Origin: Methylophaga sp. OBS1
Lineage (GTDB): Bacteria > Pseudomonadota > Gammaproteobacteria > Nitrosococcales > Methylophagaceae
Direction of reading: 5' to 3'
Assembly (NCBI RefSeq): GCF_026319365.1
Contig: NZ_JAPDMS010000006.1
Span: 1 to 64,000 of the forward strand
DNA length: 64,000 nt
Shown here in pieces: positions 1-8,307 of the stretch. The notes beneath the pieces were generated by a model. The model had not been told where the DNA came from. It was given only the letters and a program-made list of their open reading frames with translations, and did no database searches. Every line of letters starts with the position of its first letter. Within the stretch, counting starts at the first letter, position 1. The position numbers and the translations under genes are program-made.

Positions 1-54
1 TCACTGTCTAGCTGGACTAACCTGGGTGGTGTGCTGAGCGTATTCAGCCTGTAA
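1..54 (+). CDS. C-terminal end of a PQQ-dependent methanol dehydrogenase (XoxF type likely), cut by window start
   Basis: Only the last 17 codons and a TAA stop are present. They encode a tail ending GGVLSVFSL, which resembles the C-termini of PQQ methanol dehydrogenases. The call rests mainly on the next gene, a quinoprotein-dehydrogenase-associated binding protein that normally sits directly after xoxF or mxaF. The absence of mxaG and mxaI downstream favours the lanthanide-dependent XoxF form over MxaF. That choice is inference, because the catalytic residues lie outside the window. Confidence 0.5.
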   Translation, partial: SLSSWTNLGGVLSVFSL

Positions 55-102
55 GACCAAGACCCAATTCGATTAAGTCATTAATCGAACAAGTCTGACA
101 AA

Positions 103-137
103 AGGCCCGGCATCGAAAGATGTCGGGTCTTTTTTTA
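103..137 (+). terminator. Rho-independent terminator after the dehydrogenase gene
   Basis: A 12-bp stem with two G-U pairs (AGGCCCGGCATC against GATGTCGGGTCT), a GAAA tetraloop and a run of seven or eight T. It lies about 50 bp after the dehydrogenase stop, so xoxJ probably depends on read-through or its own promoter. Confidence 0.85.
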
Positions 138-236
138 TGCGGATCATCCAGAAAACCAACTCAGTGCTGCCAGACGTGGCAAAAATAATAATTGGGATTA
201 GGAATTCGGAGTTGAGTCGGGAGTTTTTCCCATCAG

Positions 237-253
237 TATTTGTGAAACAAATA
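237..253. promoter_or_regulatory. Perfect 7-3-7 inverted repeat in the xoxJ leader, possible operator
   Basis: TATTTGT-GAA-ACAAATA is a perfect dyad about 50 bp upstream of the xoxJ start. The sequence TATGAT at 252-257 overlaps its right edge and could be a -10 element, although no convincing -35 is seen. A dyad over a promoter is typical of a regulator site. The regulator is unknown. Confidence 0.35.
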
Positions 254-303
254 TGATAGGTTAACAGTCTGACGTTTTTTAGAAGCTAATAAAGGAAGAG
301 AGA

Positions 304-1185
304 ATGACGCATTTCCAGCGCTGGACAATTCTATTATCCGGTTTATTACTGGGCTCGGTAACAGCCCACGCAGAAGACTTAAAACCACTACCAGGTCAGG
401 AAGCTGTCAGGGTTTGTGCTGACGGATTTAACCTGCCCTATTCCAATAAAGAAAGGCAGGGCTTTGATAACAAGATCGCGGAGCTGTTAGGTGAGGAGTT
501 GGGCATTCCGGTGGAGTACTACTGGTTCCCTCAGCGTATTGGCTTCTCCCGTAATACGATTAAGAAAACAGATCCAGAGACCGGTCGTTTCCTGTGTGAC
601 CTGGCAATGAGTATTCCAGAGCATACTGACTTTCTCAAACCGACCAAACCATACTGGAGTTCGATTGAGGCCATGGTTTATCGCTCAGGTGAAGATTATG
701 AGCTGAAAACAATGGAAGACGTCGCTAAAGTCAGTAAAGAAGGTGAGCCACTGCGCATTGGTTTGTTTGACCGCGGTGTTGCCACCAAGAAGCTGATTGA
801 TCTGGGCCTGGGAAATCAAATTGAGTATTTCCAGATGATGCCAGGTGATGTACGCGTCAATGCTGGCCGTATCGTTGAGGATGCCCTGGCCAACGGTGAC
901 ATTGATGTCGCATTCCTGTGGGGGCCGATTGCCGGCTATTATGCCAGCGTGTCTGATGTGCCAATGACGGTGCAACCACTGAATGAACTGGGTGAAGCGA
1001 TGATTTTCAGCTTTAGTATGGGCACGCGTTACCAGGATAAGAAGTGGAATGAGTTGCTGAACAAGTTCATCGATAAGCGTCGTGACGATATCAATGCAAT
1101 CATTGCAGAATATCATTTTCCTTCACTGGAAAATGTAAATCCCTATCCTAAGAAAAAACCACGTAAAGAGGACGATGACGATTAA
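304..1185 (+). CDS. xoxJ: XoxJ/MxaJ-type periplasmic binding protein of a quinoprotein dehydrogenase
   Basis: This is a 293-residue secreted protein with a signal peptide (cleavage expected after THAHA-like residues near position 23). The rest is a periplasmic substrate-binding-protein fold of the family annotated as quinoprotein dehydrogenase-associated ABC transporter substrate-binding protein. Such proteins accompany XoxF or MxaF methanol dehydrogenases. Their role is thought to be maturation or activation of the enzyme rather than uptake, and no ABC transporter genes are near. The ATG follows a good ribosome site (AAGGAAGAG). The C-terminus is very charged, with a KKKPRKEDDDD tail. The cytochrome gene xoxG does not follow, so it may lie upstream of the window. 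Confidence 0.8.
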   Translation: MTHFQRWTILLSGLLLGSVTAHAEDLKPLPGQEAVRVCADGFNLPYSNKERQGFDNKIAELLGEELGIPVEYYWFPQRIGFSRNTIKKTDPETGRFLCDLAMSIPEHTDFLKPTKPYWSSIEAMVYRSGEDYELKTMEDVAKVSKEGEPLRIGLFDRGVATKKLIDLGLGNQIEYFQMMPGDVRVNAGRIVEDALANGDIDVAFLWGPIAGYYASVSDVPMTVQPLNELGEAMIFSFSMGTRYQDKKWNELLNKFIDKRRDDINAIIAEYHFPSLENVNPYPKKKPRKEDDDD

Positions 1186-1197
1186 GTCATTTTCCAC

Positions 1198-1227
1198 AAT
1201 CGGGGCTACTCCACCGTAGCCCCGATT
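1198..1227. terminator. Shared hairpin between the convergent xoxJ and DUF302 genes
   Basis: A perfect 12-bp stem (AATCGGGGCTAC/GTAGCCCCGATT) with a 6-nt loop. The DUF302 stop codon on the minus strand lies inside the left arm. T-tracts are weak on both sides, so it may act as a bidirectional terminator or as an RNA-stabilising hairpin. Confidence 0.6.
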
Positions 1228-1673
1228 ATGCTTTTCAGGTTGGCATTAATCTTCTCTGCGAATGCCTTCTGTGCAGGATCAGGCACAGCCTCCTGCATCA
1301 ACCTAGTACCTACAATCACGCTACCCTCGCCTGTTTCTCTAACGGCAATATTGCAGGGCATATCATTAATCAGCAGTGGGTTGATTTCCATCATTTCCTT
1401 GGCATAGGTAATATTGCAGAAGCTGGTTATTGTTGACAGCGGGAAGTCTTCATCGCCGCGATCACGGACTGCCTGACCGATGTGACTCCGATGTATAATA
1501 CGGTAGTTATACTCGGAAATAGCGATATCCAGGTTCAGGATTGTGTCCTGGAAGCTGTAGGGACTTTCTCGCTCATAAGTCCGGTTTTCTGATTGTGACT
1601 GACAACCAATCGATAACAAAATGGTCACAATCAGGGCTAGGGAAGAAAAACGATTCTTGTATCGGTATAACAT
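1206..1673 (-). CDS. DUF302-family lipoprotein
   Basis: This 155-residue protein has a membrane-targeting N-terminus ending in LLSIGC, a plausible though slightly atypical lipobox with Cys24, so it is probably an envelope lipoprotein. The remainder resembles the DUF302 domain: amphipathic segments, a central NITYAKEMMEINPLLINDMPCN-like region and a GEGSVIVGTRLM strand near residues 115-125. DUF302 proteins have no established biochemical role. They often occur with redox or cytochrome genes. It is convergent with xoxJ and divergent from the next gene, so it is its own transcription unit. A link to methanol oxidation is by position only. Confidence 0.65.
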   Translation of the reverse strand: MLYRYKNRFSSLALIVTILLSIGCQSQSENRTYERESPYSFQDTILNLDIAISEYNYRIIHRSHIGQAVRDRGDEDFPLSTITSFCNITYAKEMMEINPLLINDMPCNIAVRETGEGSVIVGTRLMQEAVPDPAQKAFAEKINANLKSIIGATVE

Positions 1674-1744
1674 AAGGCTTTGTGTAAACTGGGAAGTGAC
1701 CTAAGCATAACATCATCATAGACGAGAGAAAGAGGTAACAGATT

Positions 1745-2428
1745 GTGAAAAAAATCGTCATTACCCTGTTTAGTGGCTGGATGCTGGCTGCGATAGCGGC
1801 CGTTTCAGCGGCACCGGGTTTTTCTGAAGTGAATAATGTCCTGTTCGATTCCGCCCACCTCGACAATATTCAGAAGCCGGGCGTTTTGACCTATGAGTAT
1901 ACAAAAGACAGCGTGGTCGATGATTCCCGAGAGGATACGATTAAAGTGGCTGTCTCCAATATCCGTAACACCGGACGGCGCGACCTGGCATTTGAGTTTT
2001 TCACCGGTAAGTACAATCGTCCTTATGAGGCAATGGAGAACCAGCGCGGCAACGGTGTATTTGTTTTATTCCTGGAATATGACATCCATGAAATGAAACG
2101 TTTGACCGGTGGCGAGTGGCGTTATTTCCAGCGTAAGATTCGCTGGGCTTTTGCCGAAGGTGCGCAAAAAAAAGAAGTCGATATCAATTACAACGGCGAA
2201 ACAGTAAAAGGGACGCAATACATAGTACAACCCTATGTTGACGACCCTAAAAACCAGCGCTACAAGCTTTATGCAGGCAAATATTACATCTTTACAATGT
2301 CTGAAGCGATTCCGGGCGAAATTTACCAGATCCGCACTGTTGTCCCTGATGGGGAGAGTTGGTCTGAAGGTGAGCCGACATTGCTGGACGAGTCGATTAC
2401 TTTTGCCGGTTTCAACGAAGGCGCTTGA
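1745..2428 (+). CDS. Exported protein of unknown function next to the xox genes
   Basis: A 227-residue protein with a clear signal peptide (hydrophobic residues 4-19, likely cleavage after VSAA). The mature part is rich in beta-strand patterns and aromatic residues, with no cysteine and no catalytic motif that I recognise. The start is a GTG (1745) after GAGGT. A strong terminator follows at once (2457-2481), so it is a single-gene unit. Position between xoxJ and a two-component system suggests a periplasmic role in methanol oxidation, but nothing in the sequence proves this. I do not recognise the family. Confidence 0.6.
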   Translation: MKKIVITLFSGWMLAAIAAVSAAPGFSEVNNVLFDSAHLDNIQKPGVLTYEYTKDSVVDDSREDTIKVAVSNIRNTGRRDLAFEFFTGKYNRPYEAMENQRGNGVFVLFLEYDIHEMKRLTGGEWRYFQRKIRWAFAEGAQKKEVDINYNGETVKGTQYIVQPYVDDPKNQRYKLYAGKYYIFTMSEAIPGEIYQIRTVVPDGESWSEGEPTLLDESITFAGFNEGA

Positions 2429-2456
2429 TGTATCGAGCTTTCGGTAATAGACATGA

Positions 2457-2481
2457 ACGGGCCATAGTGCCCGTTTTTTTT
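2457..2481 (+). terminator. Rho-independent terminator abutting the histidine kinase start codon
   Basis: ACGGGC-CATAGT... GCCCGT followed by eight T. The kinase ATG is at 2484, only two bases after the T-run. Confidence 0.85.
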
Positions 2482-2483
2482 GT

Positions 2484-3950
2484 ATGAAGCGTTTACCCAG
2501 ACTGCACAGTATTCAGGGCTCATTGCTTTTGCATGAGCTCAGTTTTGTTTTTCTCATTCTGATTACGGCTACGGTCGCAGTAGTCTGGGGATTTGCCTGG
2601 CAAAAAAGTGCAGAGGAATCATTACGCTTAACGGCAATGAATAGTCATGTCCAGTCGATTCGTGGTGAACTCTATCGCCAACTGAAAGAAGTCTTTGACG
2701 CCGCGTTTCTCGATGATCAGCATGCACTTGATGAATATAATTTCTATTCTCGACGCATCCACAATGGCCTTGCCGACCTACGCATCCTGGCTGAACAAGG
2801 CAATGAAACAGCGGTGATTAGCGAGATTGAAACTGCTTACAGTGATTATCAGCAGCAGACCCGGGAACTATTGCGCTCAGGCAGTCTTAGTGAGGAACAG
2901 AAGAATCTACTTGACTACCAGCTTGAGCAACACACTTTTGCCCGGATTGAATCTGCATTCAGCCGTTTTGACCGACTATTAAAGGATAAACAGAGCGCAT
3001 TGGCAGAGAATCGTCAGCGCTGGATGTCACAATTGATGCTGCTGCTACCCTTGCCCGTGCTGCTGGCAGCCACATTATTGCTGGTATCAAGACGCTTTGT
3101 CAGAAATAATCTGGTCAGACCACTGGATGCGGTTATGCACGGTGCCCGTCTTATCAGTAAAGGTAATCTCAACCATCAGATTGCCAGTCGTGGCGTTGAT
3201 GATCTGATCAAACTGGCAGAGGCTATCAACACTATGGCTGATGAACTCGCCAGCAATCGTGACAAACTGGTTGACGCCCGCAAGCAAGCTGCGATGGGTG
3301 AGCTTGTGCCCCTGGTCGCACACAATATTCGTAACCCATTATCAGGAATCAGAGCTGCAGCTCAGGTCACCCTGGACGAGCATTCTGAGCCGGAGATTCA
3401 GGATGTCCTGCGCGATATTATCATTGCTGTAGACCGGCTTGAACGTTGGGTCACCTCACTGTTGACTTATTTACACCCGAATAAACCCCATTTCACCAAC
3501 GAAACATTACAGCAGGTAGTAGATAATGTGATTCTGCTAATCCAGCTGCAGTTGGCGGATAAAAATATGCAGATTGAAAAATCAGGCTGGGACATCAGGG
3601 CGAGTCTGCTTGCCATTGATACCAATCTCATGGAGCAAACCGTTTTCAATCTGGCACAAAATGCGATTGAGGCTTCTCCTGCCGGAGCCAAAATCCAATT
3701 TATTTATCGAGAAAGTAAGACTCAGGCTGAGTTGTGTATCTATGACCAGGGCAGCGGGATGCGTTTTGACCCGGTTGCAGAACAAGTCACCGATGGCGAA
3801 GCCAAGCGAATGGGATGTGGACTGGGTATACCATTTGCACTCAAAGTGATTAAGCAGCATGATGGCGAGTTGATTTACGATAGCGAGCCGGGCAAACCTA
3901 CCCGGGTATATATCCGTCTGCCGAAACAGCACGACGAGCTACAGGAATAA
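2484..3950 (+). CDS. Membrane sensor histidine kinase
   Basis: This 488-residue kinase has a membrane segment at about 17-37, an extracytoplasmic helical region of about 145 residues, a second membrane segment at about 182-203 and a HAMP linker. The HisKA domain follows with the phosphorylated His280 in VAHNIRNPL. The C-terminal ATPase domain shows an N box (NLAQNAIEAS) and G boxes (DQGSGMRFDP, GCGLGIPFA). The residue after His280 is Asn, where an acidic residue is usual. It lies 3 bp from the response regulator gene, so the two form a pair. No ribosome site precedes the ATG because a terminator ends two bases upstream; translation may be leaderless or depend on read-through. The signal sensed is unknown, and control of the neighbouring xox genes is a guess from position. 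Confidence 0.85.
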   Translation: MKRLPRLHSIQGSLLLHELSFVFLILITATVAVVWGFAWQKSAEESLRLTAMNSHVQSIRGELYRQLKEVFDAAFLDDQHALDEYNFYSRRIHNGLADLRILAEQGNETAVISEIETAYSDYQQQTRELLRSGSLSEEQKNLLDYQLEQHTFARIESAFSRFDRLLKDKQSALAENRQRWMSQLMLLLPLPVLLAATLLLVSRRFVRNNLVRPLDAVMHGARLISKGNLNHQIASRGVDDLIKLAEAINTMADELASNRDKLVDARKQAAMGELVPLVAHNIRNPLSGIRAAAQVTLDEHSEPEIQDVLRDIIIAVDRLERWVTSLLTYLHPNKPHFTNETLQQVVDNVILLIQLQLADKNMQIEKSGWDIRASLLAIDTNLMEQTVFNLAQNAIEASPAGAKIQFIYRESKTQAELCIYDQGSGMRFDPVAEQVTDGEAKRMGCGLGIPFALKVIKQHDGELIYDSEPGKPTRVYIRLPKQHDELQE

Positions 3951-3953
3951 ACC

Positions 3954-5333
3954 ATGCTGAATGTTTTGCTTATCGAGGATGAAACGCTGTTTGCCAAATC
4001 CGTGTTAAGACGGCTGGAACGGGAAGGACACCGTGTCACCCGACAGGAATCACTCGCTGCAGGTCGTGAAGCACTTTTAACAGAGCCTGTTGATATCTTA
4101 CTGCTTGATGTCAGGTTACCTGATGGCAATGGACTTGATTTACTCCGCGATATCCGCAGCGATAACAGTAGTAAGGATTTACCTGTCGTCGTGGTGACTG
4201 CTTATGGTGATCTGGAAGACGCCGTGGCTGCGATGAAGCTCGGTGCCACTGACTACCTTAAAAAGCCACTTGATCTGGACGAACTGGTATTGACCTTGTC
4301 CAAGGTCCTGCAAACCCAGAAGCTTAGCCGCCAGCTTGATTATTCCCAGGTGCGTGAGACGCATGGCAATGAACCCGTCAAAATGATTGGCCGCAGTCAG
4401 CTCATGCTGAATTTGCGACAACAACTTGAGCATATTACAGCGCTGGTAGATAAAAGCCGTGATGAACACCCGGTGATTCTAATTAACGGTGAGACCGGTA
4501 CGGGTAAAGATGTGTTGGCGCGACTCTATCATGAGTTGGGTAACTGGCGAAATCGGCCTTATGTCCATGTCGATTGTGCTGCGCTACCTTCCGAGCTTAT
4601 AGAGGCCGAGTTATTCGGCTATGAGCGTGGCGCTTTCACCAATGCGCATCAGGCCAAACCAGGCCTGATAGAGGTAGCAGAGGACGGTACACTGTTCCTT
4701 GACGAAGTGGGTGAGTTGCCGCTGGAATTGCAGGCCAAATTGCTTAATGTGCTTGAAAGGCGTCTGGTGCGGCGGCTTGGTTCCACTCGTGAACATGCCG
4801 TGAAAGCCCATGTCGTCGCGGCGACCAATCGTGATTTGAAGAAGATGGTGGCTGAAGGTCGTTTTCGCTCCGATCTCTACTTTCGACTCAATGTGCTGGG
4901 GATAGACTTGCCGCCTCTGAGAGAGAGGGCGGAGGATATTGAGCCGCTGGCAGAATATTTCGTCGAGGCGGTGTCAAGGCGATATGGTTTGCTGTCACCC
5001 TCATTTTCACAGTCAGCTATAACTGCGCTGCGTGAGTATCACTGGCCGGGCAACGTTCGCGAGCTTCAGCATGTGGTGGAGCGTGCGGTAATGCTCTCCC
5101 AACAAGGGCAAATTACGCCTGAACAGTTGATGCTGCAAAGCCAGAAACAATACCCGGCGGCGGGACAGAGTCATGAATTATCCCAACTTAGCAGTATGAC
5201 GCTGGAGCAGGTTGAAAAGTTACTGCTTGAGAAGGCGCTGGAGCGCACCAACGGTAATGTATCACGTGCTGCCCGGGAACTGGGTTTGACACGGATGGCG
5301 ATGCGCTATCGAATGGAAAAATATCAGCTTTAG
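3954..5333 (+). CDS. NtrC-family sigma-54-dependent response regulator
   Basis: This 459-residue regulator has a receiver domain (residues 3-118) with phosphoacceptor Asp52 and the Lys of LKKPLD. A central AAA+ sigma-54 activation domain begins near 145, with Walker A GETGTGKD and Walker [15 protein letters not shown]-terminal Fis-type helix-turn-helix (about 420-459) ends in [13 protein letters not shown]. The sigma-54-contact loop reads GAFTNA instead of GAFTGA. It is cotranscribed with the kinase just upstream and probably switches on a sigma-54 promoter. Targets are unknown; I saw no convincing -24/-12 element in the neighbouring leaders. The gene ends 3 bp from the convergent sspB. Confidence 0.9.
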   Translation: MLNVLLIEDETLFAKSVLRRLEREGHRVTRQESLAAGREALLTEPVDILLLDVRLPDGNGLDLLRDIRSDNSSKDLPVVVVTAYGDLEDAVAAMKLGATDYLKKPLDLDELVLTLSKVLQTQKLSRQLDYSQVRETHGNEPVKMIGRSQLMLNLRQQLEHITALVDKSRDEHPVILINGETGTGKDVLARLYHELGNWRNRPYVHVDCAALPSELIEAELFGYERGAFTNAHQAKPGLIEVAEDGTLFLDEVGELPLELQAKLLNVLERRLVRRLGSTREHAVKAHVVAATNRDLKKMVAEGRFRSDLYFRLNVLGIDLPPLRERAEDIEPLAEYFVEAVSRRYGLLSPSFSQSAITALREYHWPGNVRELQHVVERAVMLSQQGQITPEQLMLQSQKQYPAAGQSHELSQLSSMTLEQVEKLLLEKALERTNGNVSRAARELGLTRMAMRYRMEKYQL

Positions 5334-5336
5334 CTT

Positions 5337-5729
5337 TTATTTAACCACTTTGAGACTGGGACGACCGCCTTTAGTGCCGGGGCCCTGATCCTGAGGCGGC
5401 GGACTGGTGGGCGGAGGTGTTTCTTCTTCAGGGAAGAACATGCCTTCATTGTTTTCCTTGCCGTATATAGCCTGGACAGCTGTAATTGGGATGAATACAT
5501 CCATGGCTTTACCGGCAAACCTGGCAGAGAAGCTGATCCATTCGTTATCGATCAGCAACTCACGAATCGCATCCGGTGCAATATTCAGCACTATGCGGCC
5601 ATCTTTAACAAAGTCCTGAGGCACCTGGACACCTTCATGCCGGGTATTGACCAACACATAGGGCGTGGATTGATTGTCCAGTAGCCATTCATGAATGGCT
5701 CGAATGAGATAGGGTTTTTGTGAGGTCAT
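5337..5729 (-). CDS. sspB: SspB, ClpXP specificity-enhancing factor
   Basis: The 130-residue protein has the SspB fold in residues 1-105 (RAIHEWLLDNQSTPYV, INIAPDAIRELLIDN-like strands, FSARFAGKAMDVFIP). A flexible Pro-rich tail ends in GGRPSLKVVK, the conserved C-terminal peptide that docks on the ClpX zinc domain. It delivers SsrA-tagged and other substrates to ClpXP. It sits 5 bp downstream of sspA, the usual pairing in this class. Confidence 0.95.
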   Translation of the reverse strand: MTSQKPYLIRAIHEWLLDNQSTPYVLVNTRHEGVQVPQDFVKDGRIVLNIAPDAIRELLIDNEWISFSARFAGKAMDVFIPITAVQAIYGKENNEGMFFPEEETPPPTSPPPQDQGPGTKGGRPSLKVVK

Positions 5730-5734
5730 GTGAA

Positions 5735-6349
5735 TTAACGCATTGCTCTTTCTATATCACTCAGACTTGCCTGAAAGCTGTCACGTTCGAATATCCGGTT
5801 GGCGTAATTTTCCACTGCTTTCGCACTGTCGGGCAGTTTGATATTAAGCGCCGGCAATCGCCATAACAGGGGCGCTAGTGTGCAATCCAGCAATGAAAAC
5901 TCGTTACTCATGAAAAAGCTTGAGCTTTCAAAAAGCGGTGATAGTACGGTCAGATCTTCCTGAATGATTTTCCGCGCCTTGGCACCCTTACCGCGCTCAC
6001 GTCCGGCGAGTGCATCCCACAGTGAATACCAGTCCTTGTCAATGCGATGGAGCATCAACCGTGCTTTGGCTCGGGCAACAGGGTCAACTGGCATCAGCGG
6101 CGGGTGTGGAAAACGCTCATCAAAATAATCAACAATCACCCGGCTGTCGAATAACACCAGATCCCGATCAAATAAGGTAGGTCCGATACCATACGGGTTG
6201 GCTGCTGCTACCTCTTCCGGCCACTCGCCGGGTGTCAGATCTGTAATCTCAGCTTCAATTTCTTTTTCCTGAATGACGATTCGCATCTGATGGCTGAATG
6301 GGCAAGCCGGGTCAGAGTAGACAGTCATCATCGAGCGGCGATTATTCAT
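5735..6349 (-). CDS. sspA: SspA, stringent starvation protein A (GST-fold RNA polymerase-associated factor)
   Basis: A 204-residue protein with a thioredoxin-like N-terminus (TVYSDPACPFSHQMRIVI), the NPYGIGPTL segment and an all-helical GST-type C-terminal domain. Family members bind RNA polymerase and act in stationary phase and acid tolerance. It lies between petC and sspB on the minus strand, an arrangement widespread in beta- and gammaproteobacteria. Confidence 0.93.
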   Translation of the reverse strand: MNNRRSMMTVYSDPACPFSHQMRIVIQEKEIEAEITDLTPGEWPEEVAAANPYGIGPTLFDRDLVLFDSRVIVDYFDERFPHPPLMPVDPVARAKARLMLHRIDKDWYSLWDALAGRERGKGAKARKIIQEDLTVLSPLFESSSFFMSNEFSLLDCTLAPLLWRLPALNIKLPDSAKAVENYANRIFERDSFQASLSDIERAMR

Positions 6350-6394
6350 CGGCAGACTCCCGGGAATAATTCGCCGCTGTGTCGTCCTGACGCA

Positions 6395-7096
6395 TCAATG
6401 AACATTTTTCCAGAACGCTTTTTTCAGCGGATACGCCACCAGGAAGAAGATAATCAGATACAGCAGTACCCATTTCGCCAGTGCCATTCTCTCCAGTTTG
6501 GAAGGTTCGCTGATATAGGCCAGGAAATTGACCAGATCGTGGATCATTTCGTTATATTGGTGCTGGCTGAGATCACCTTTGACTTCCTGAACCAGTTCCC
6601 CGTTTTCATTCTTGGCAAGGTAGCCCTGCTGTTCCCACAGCACATGCGGCATACCAACATCCTTAAAGGCGACGTTGTTAGTACCCATCGGGCGGGAGTC
6701 GTCCAGATAAAATGTTCGCAGGTAAGTATAGAGCCAGTCAGTTCCCCGGGCACGGGCAATCACAGACAGGTCCGGTGGTGTCACACCAAACCATTTCTCA
6801 GCATCTTCGGCACGCATGGCGATTGTCATCGTGTCGCCAATTTTATCCGAGGCAAACATCAGGTTGTCTTTTACCTGATCATCAGTCAGGCCCAGATCCT
6901 TGGCCATACGGTTGTAGCGCATGAACGATGCGGCGTGGCAGCTCAGACAGTAATTGACAAAAGTCTGAGCGCCTCGCTGCAACGAAGCCTGATCAGTGAT
7001 ATCGATCTCAACGTGGTCAAGTTGGACATCGCCGGAGGCGGCCATCACCTGAACCGAGAACAACATAAAAAAACATGCAGTTACTAATGATCTCAT
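6395..7096 (-). CDS. petC: Cytochrome c1 subunit of the bc1 complex
   Basis: The 233-residue protein has a signal peptide (about residues 1-20), a haem c site CLSCH at 50-54, the likely Met ligand in SRPMGTNN near 150, and a C-terminal membrane anchor at about 208-228. It accepts electrons from the Rieske protein and passes them to soluble carriers in the periplasm. Its ATG overlaps the petB stop by four bases, so translation is coupled. Confidence 0.95.
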   Translation of the reverse strand: MRSLVTACFFMLFSVQVMAASGDVQLDHVEIDITDQASLQRGAQTFVNYCLSCHAASFMRYNRMAKDLGLTDDQVKDNLMFASDKIGDTMTIAMRAEDAEKWFGVTPPDLSVIARARGTDWLYTYLRTFYLDDSRPMGTNNVAFKDVGMPHVLWEQQGYLAKNENGELVQEVKGDLSQHQYNEMIHDLVNFLAYISEPSKLERMALAKWVLLYLIIFFLVAYPLKKAFWKNVH

Positions 7097-8307
7097 TGGA
7101 ATGTCACCCTTTCTGGCACCGGTTTATCCTTGTCGAGCTTGGTGTAGATCGGCATGAAGATAAAGAACGCAAAATAAATCACAGAGAAAACACGCGCCGC
7201 CATGGTGTAAATGGTCGTGGCAGGCTGCGTACCCAGATAACCGAGTGCCAGGAAGCTGATGATGAACAGCACCAACGCAATCTTGAAATAAGGGCCACGA
7301 TAGCGGATGGACCTGACCGGGCTGCGGTCCAGCCAGGGCAACAGGAATAGAAAGACAATAGCGCCACCCATGGCTAACACACCCATGAGTTTGTCAGGCA
7401 CTGCCCGCAATATGGCGTAGAAAGGTGTGAAGTACCAAAGCGGCACAATATGCTCGGGTGTTTTCAGTGGGTCAGCCGGGACAAAGTTGTCTTTTTCCAG
7501 GAACCAGCCACCACCTTCCGGTGCGTAGAACAGTACCAGGGCGAAGATGAACAGGAAAACCACCACACCGACAATGTCTTTAACAGTGTAATAGGGGTGG
7601 AAGGGAATCCCGTCAACAGGCTTGCCATTGGCATCCTTGTTTTTCTTGATATCAACACCGTCGGGGTTATTTGAGCCGACTTCGTGCAACGCGATGATAT
7701 GGGCCACAACCAGACCCAGCAATACCAGCGGCAAAGCAATCACATGGAAAGCAAAGAAACGGTTGAGCGTCGCATCAGCCACGACAAAGTCACCACGAAT
7801 CCACAGGGCCAATTGTTCGCCAACGACGGGAATGGCACCGAACAGGGAAATGATGACCTGGGCACCCCAGTAAGACATCTGACCCCATGGCAGCAGGTAA
7901 CCCATAAAGGCTTCCGCCATCAAAGTCAGATAAATCAGCATGCCGAAGATCCAGACCAGTTCACGGGGCTGTTTGTAGGAACCGTAGATCAGGCCACGGA
8001 ACATGTGCAGGTAGACGACGACAAAGAAAGCCGAGGCACCGGTGGAGTGCATGTAGCGAATCAGCCAGCCCCATTGCACATCACGCATGATGTACTCGAC
8101 CGAGGCGAATGCCAGCTCCGCATCCGGCTTGTAGTTCATGGTCAGGAAAATACCGGTGACAATTTGCAGCACCAGGACCAGGAGGGCGAGTGAACCAAAG
8201 AAATACCAGAAGTTGAAGTTCTTCGGAGCGTAATATTCAGAAAGATGTTCTTTCCACATTTTGGATGCCGGGAAGCGGGCATCCAGCCAATTCATAAAGC
8301 TAGACAT
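7093..8307 (-). CDS. petB: Cytochrome b subunit of the bc1 complex
   Basis: This 404-residue membrane protein has about eight helices. Haem-ligand histidines lie in RYMHSTGASAFF/YLHMFRG and in FHVIALPL/VAHIIALHE. The segment GSNNPDG follows the fourth helix, as in the family. The quinol-oxidation (Qo) motif that is PEWY in mitochondria reads PLWY here (HIVPLWYFTPF). Beta- and gammaproteobacterial cytochromes b are known to deviate at this motif. The start overlaps the petA stop by one base and the stop overlaps petC by four. Confidence 0.95.
   Translation of the reverse strand: MSSFMNWLDARFPASKMWKEHLSEYYAPKNFNFWYFFGSLALLVLVLQIVTGIFLTMNYKPDAELAFASVEYIMRDVQWGWLIRYMHSTGASAFFVVVYLHMFRGLIYGSYKQPRELVWIFGMLIYLTLMAEAFMGYLLPWGQMSYWGAQVIISLFGAIPVVGEQLALWIRGDFVVADATLNRFFAFHVIALPLVLLGLVVAHIIALHEVGSNNPDGVDIKKNKDANGKPVDGIPFHPYYTVKDIVGVVVFLFIFALVLFYAPEGGGWFLEKDNFVPADPLKTPEHIVPLWYFTPFYAILRAVPDKLMGVLAMGGAIVFLFLLPWLDRSPVRSIRYRGPYFKIALVLFIISFLALGYLGTQPATTIYTMAARVFSVIYFAFFIFMPIYTKLDKDKPVPERVTFQ

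Noticed and set aside
71..1191. GATTAAGTCATT occurs at 71-82 and again at 1180-1191, after xoxF and at the xoxJ stop
   Set aside because: Only 12 bp, in one case part of a coding end, and no further copies seen; likely chance.
6290..7087. Long open frame on the plus strand opposite sspA and petC
   Set aside because: It is antisense to well-conserved genes and its protein has no recognisable features.
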